A stretch of 64,000 nucleotides of DNA from Frigoribacterium sp. Leaf8 (GTDB lineage: Bacteria > Actinomycetota > Actinomycetes > Actinomycetales > Microbacteriaceae): positions 295,936-359,935 of the forward strand of contig NZ_LMKB01000006.1 in assembly GCF_001421165.1 (NCBI RefSeq), written 5' to 3'. A model generated the notes under the pieces. That model was not told where the DNA came from and did no database searches. It was given only the letters and a program-made list of their open reading frames with translations. Position numbers and translations under genes: made by a program. This document shows positions 61,622-64,000 of the stretch, one piece after another (the first letter of the stretch is position 1; each line of letters opens with the position of its first letter).

Positions 61622-62449
61622 GTGAGCCGCCCCCAGGACCCCGCCTCCGCCGTGACACCACGCGATGCCCTCGCACCGCGCCCGGCCCCGATGACCCGAG
61701 CGCGCCTCCGGGTCGAGATCGCGATCGTCCTCGGCCTCTCTCTCGGCGCGTCGGCCGTGTACTCGGTGCTCTCGATCGTGAACCGGCTCACCCAGCAGAC
61801 CGCCCTCTCGCAGCAGACGGCCACGCTGAACTCACCTCTGAGCAGTCGGGAGTTCTTCGACCTCGCCTACCAGGTGCTCGGCGTCGCGGTGGACCTCGTG
61901 CCGGTGGTGCTCGTGGCTTTCCTGTTGTGGCGCGAGGAACGACCCCACCTGGGACGTCTCGGCGTCGACTTCTCGCGTGCCGGACGGGACACCCTCGGCG
62001 GCGTCGGGCTGGCCCTCGCCATCGGCATCCCCGGCATCGGCCTCTACCTCGTGGGCAAGGCGCTCGACCTGACGGTCACCGTCGTGCCGACGAACCTCGG
62101 CGAGCACTGGTGGACCGTCCCCGTGCTGCTGCTCTCGGCGGTGCGCGCGGGGGTGACCGAGGAGGTGATCGTCGTCGCCTACCTCTTCGCGCGCCTCCGC
62201 GACCTCGGTTGGCGCACGTGGTCGATCATCGTGACGGCGGCCGTGCTCCGCGGCAGCTACCACCTCTACCAGGGGTTCGGCGCCTTCGTCGGCAACGTGG
62301 TCATGGGCGTCGCCTTCGGCTGGCTCTACGTACGATTCGGCCGGGTGCTGCCACTCGTCGTCGCGCACGTCCTGATGGACGCGGCCGTCTTCGTGGGCTA
62401 CCCGTGGGCCGCCATGACCTTCCCCACCCTCTTCGGGCTCCCGTCCTGA
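61622..62449 (+). CDS. CPBP-family (CAAX-like) intramembrane metalloprotease
   Basis: 275 aa, six to seven transmembrane helices. The glutamic protease/ABI motifs are visible: motif 1 VTEEVIVVAYLFARLRDLG (EE...R), motif 2 RGSYHLYQGFGAFVGN (His) and motif 3 VVAHVLMDAAVFVG (His/Asn position). Such enzymes cleave inside membranes and are linked to prenyl-protein processing or bacteriocin immunity; the target here is unknown. GTG at 61622 is chosen from the TACGAT -10 seven bases upstream; ATG at 61691 would start just before the first helix. Confidence 0.85.
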   Translation: MSRPQDPASAVTPRDALAPRPAPMTRARLRVEIAIVLGLSLGASAVYSVLSIVNRLTQQTALSQQTATLNSPLSSREFFDLAYQVLGVAVDLVPVVLVAFLLWREERPHLGRLGVDFSRAGRDTLGGVGLALAIGIPGIGLYLVGKALDLTVTVVPTNLGEHWWTVPVLLLSAVRAGVTEEVIVVAYLFARLRDLGWRTWSIIVTAAVLRGSYHLYQGFGAFVGNVVMGVAFGWLYVRFGRVLPLVVAHVLMDAAVFVGYPWAAMTFPTLFGLPS

Positions 62450-62495
62450 CGCACCGGGACGGAACGCCGGGGACGCTCGCGGGCGGAACTGGGTC

Positions 62496-62524
62496 TTGAC
62501 ACTCGTTCGGGGGGCGAGTCTGAT
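62496..62524 (+). promoter_or_regulatory. Strong promoter of a candidate small RNA
   Basis: TTGACA (62496-62501), a perfect -35, and TCTGAT (62519-62524) are 17 bp apart, with a CTCG...CGAG inverted repeat filling the spacer. No protein gene follows in the sense direction; start point expected near 62531. Confidence 0.65.
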
Positions 62525-62530
62525 GGATCC

Positions 62531-62697
62531 ACGGGTCGGAGCACCCCGAGCTAGCCACACAGCGTGAGCTGTCCCCCGGGCGTCGATCGGGACGGTCGCC
62601 GCTACGTGAACGCCCTCCGCGACACTCGGCGGCCGACGCCCGAGGGACCCAGAGGGAACCGCCAGCACTCGACGGGATCGGGTGCTGGCGGTTTCCC
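62531..62697 (+). ncRNA. Candidate free-standing structured small RNA (about 167 nt)
   Basis: Bounded by the promoter just upstream and a terminator hairpin (62654-62697). Before the terminator the transcript can fold into a closed multibranch shape: GGGTC (62533-62537) pairs with GACCC (62646-62650); inside are a hairpin ACAGC-GTGA-GCTGT (62559-62572) with a GNRA-type loop and a long arm CGGGCGTCG (62577-62585) with CGACGCCCG (62634-62642), extended by GGTCGCC/GGCGGCC. No open frame with a ribosome site is present. It matches no RNA family recognised here; 6S-like RNA or a new sRNA are possibilities. It is convergent with gcvP. Confidence 0.45.
62654..62697. terminator. Bidirectional hairpin after candidate RNA and gcvP
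   Basis: GGGAACCGCCAGCAC (62654-62668) pairs with GTGCTGGCGG-TTTCCC (62682-62697, one bulged T) over a 13-nt loop. It lies 30 bp past the gcvP stop and at the 3' end of the plus-strand RNA candidate. Confidence 0.85.
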
Positions 62698-62727
62698 GTC
62701 CGAGGCGCGGTCGGCGCCCGACGCGAT

Positions 62728-64000
<1,273 letters not shown>

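Noticed and set aside
62522-62566. A 14-codon open frame (MDPRVGAPRASHTA) in the RNA candidate
   Set aside because: The ATG overlaps the -10 element, there is no ribosome site and no coding bias.

Overview
The window is very GC-rich, densely packed chromosome with GTG and TTG starts, many short stop/start overlaps, and actinobacterial marker genes: AdnAB helicase-nucleases, an MshB-like mycothiol enzyme, UPF0182, DUF3107, DUF3117 and a Zincin_2-type protease. Protein families and gene order point to Actinomycetota, most likely family Microbacteriaceae; the genus cannot be fixed from sequence alone. It reads as core chromosome: no insertion sequence, prophage, CRISPR array or plasmid function was seen.

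Layout. 1-4005 (minus): cell-surface glycopolymer genes (a CDP-glycerol glycerophosphotransferase cut by the window edge, two family 2 glycosyltransferases, a CDP-alcohol phosphatidyltransferase). 4154-9180: HtrA-like protease with a Gln/Pro repeat tail, divergent PLP aminotransferase, nitrilase-family amidase and glycerate kinase. 9284-9357: initiator tRNA. 9493-29253: a block that, from memory, follows the order around uvrD2-nudC-adnAB-rhlE in Mycobacterium tuberculosis: UPF0182 protein, PDZ/Lon-like protease, Zincin_2 protein, a TOMM/E1-like protein, UvrD2-type helicase, NudC, a degenerate phosphotransferase, AdnB, AdnA, DUF3107, a small membrane protein, a ferritin-like protein and an RhlE-type helicase. 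29410-32946: PHP phosphoesterase, membrane endonuclease/phosphatase, aminopeptidase P. 33024-35387: copper-linked CopC/YcnI/membrane-protein operon. 35405-41957: stress-protein domain, soluble MgtE-like protein, DUF1003, Mrp, a 40-residue membrane peptide, LysR regulator, TatB, O-methyltransferase, DUF3117.

42041-48270: mannosyltransferase-like membrane protein, dapE, dapD, gltA, a DapC-type aminotransferase and 7Fe ferredoxin, so much of the succinylase lysine/diaminopimelate route lies within 6 kb. 48267-53167: MshB-like deacetylase fused to a membrane domain, divergent from efeUOB iron uptake across a near-perfect DtxR/IdeR box; EfeB has a Tat signal, which ties it to the TatB gene. 53241-61333: lipoprotein, typA, and a dpp/opp-type peptide transporter with fused ATPases. 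61622-64000: CPBP protease, a candidate free-standing structured RNA, and the C-terminal part of gcvP.

Three signals cut across genes. Many starts lie 6-7 nt after a TANNNT -10 element, as expected for leaderless mRNAs. Most transcription units end in perfect GC hairpins without a U-tract. A short motif, GGAGGCGCGGGTC, recurs both between and inside genes far more than its length suggests.
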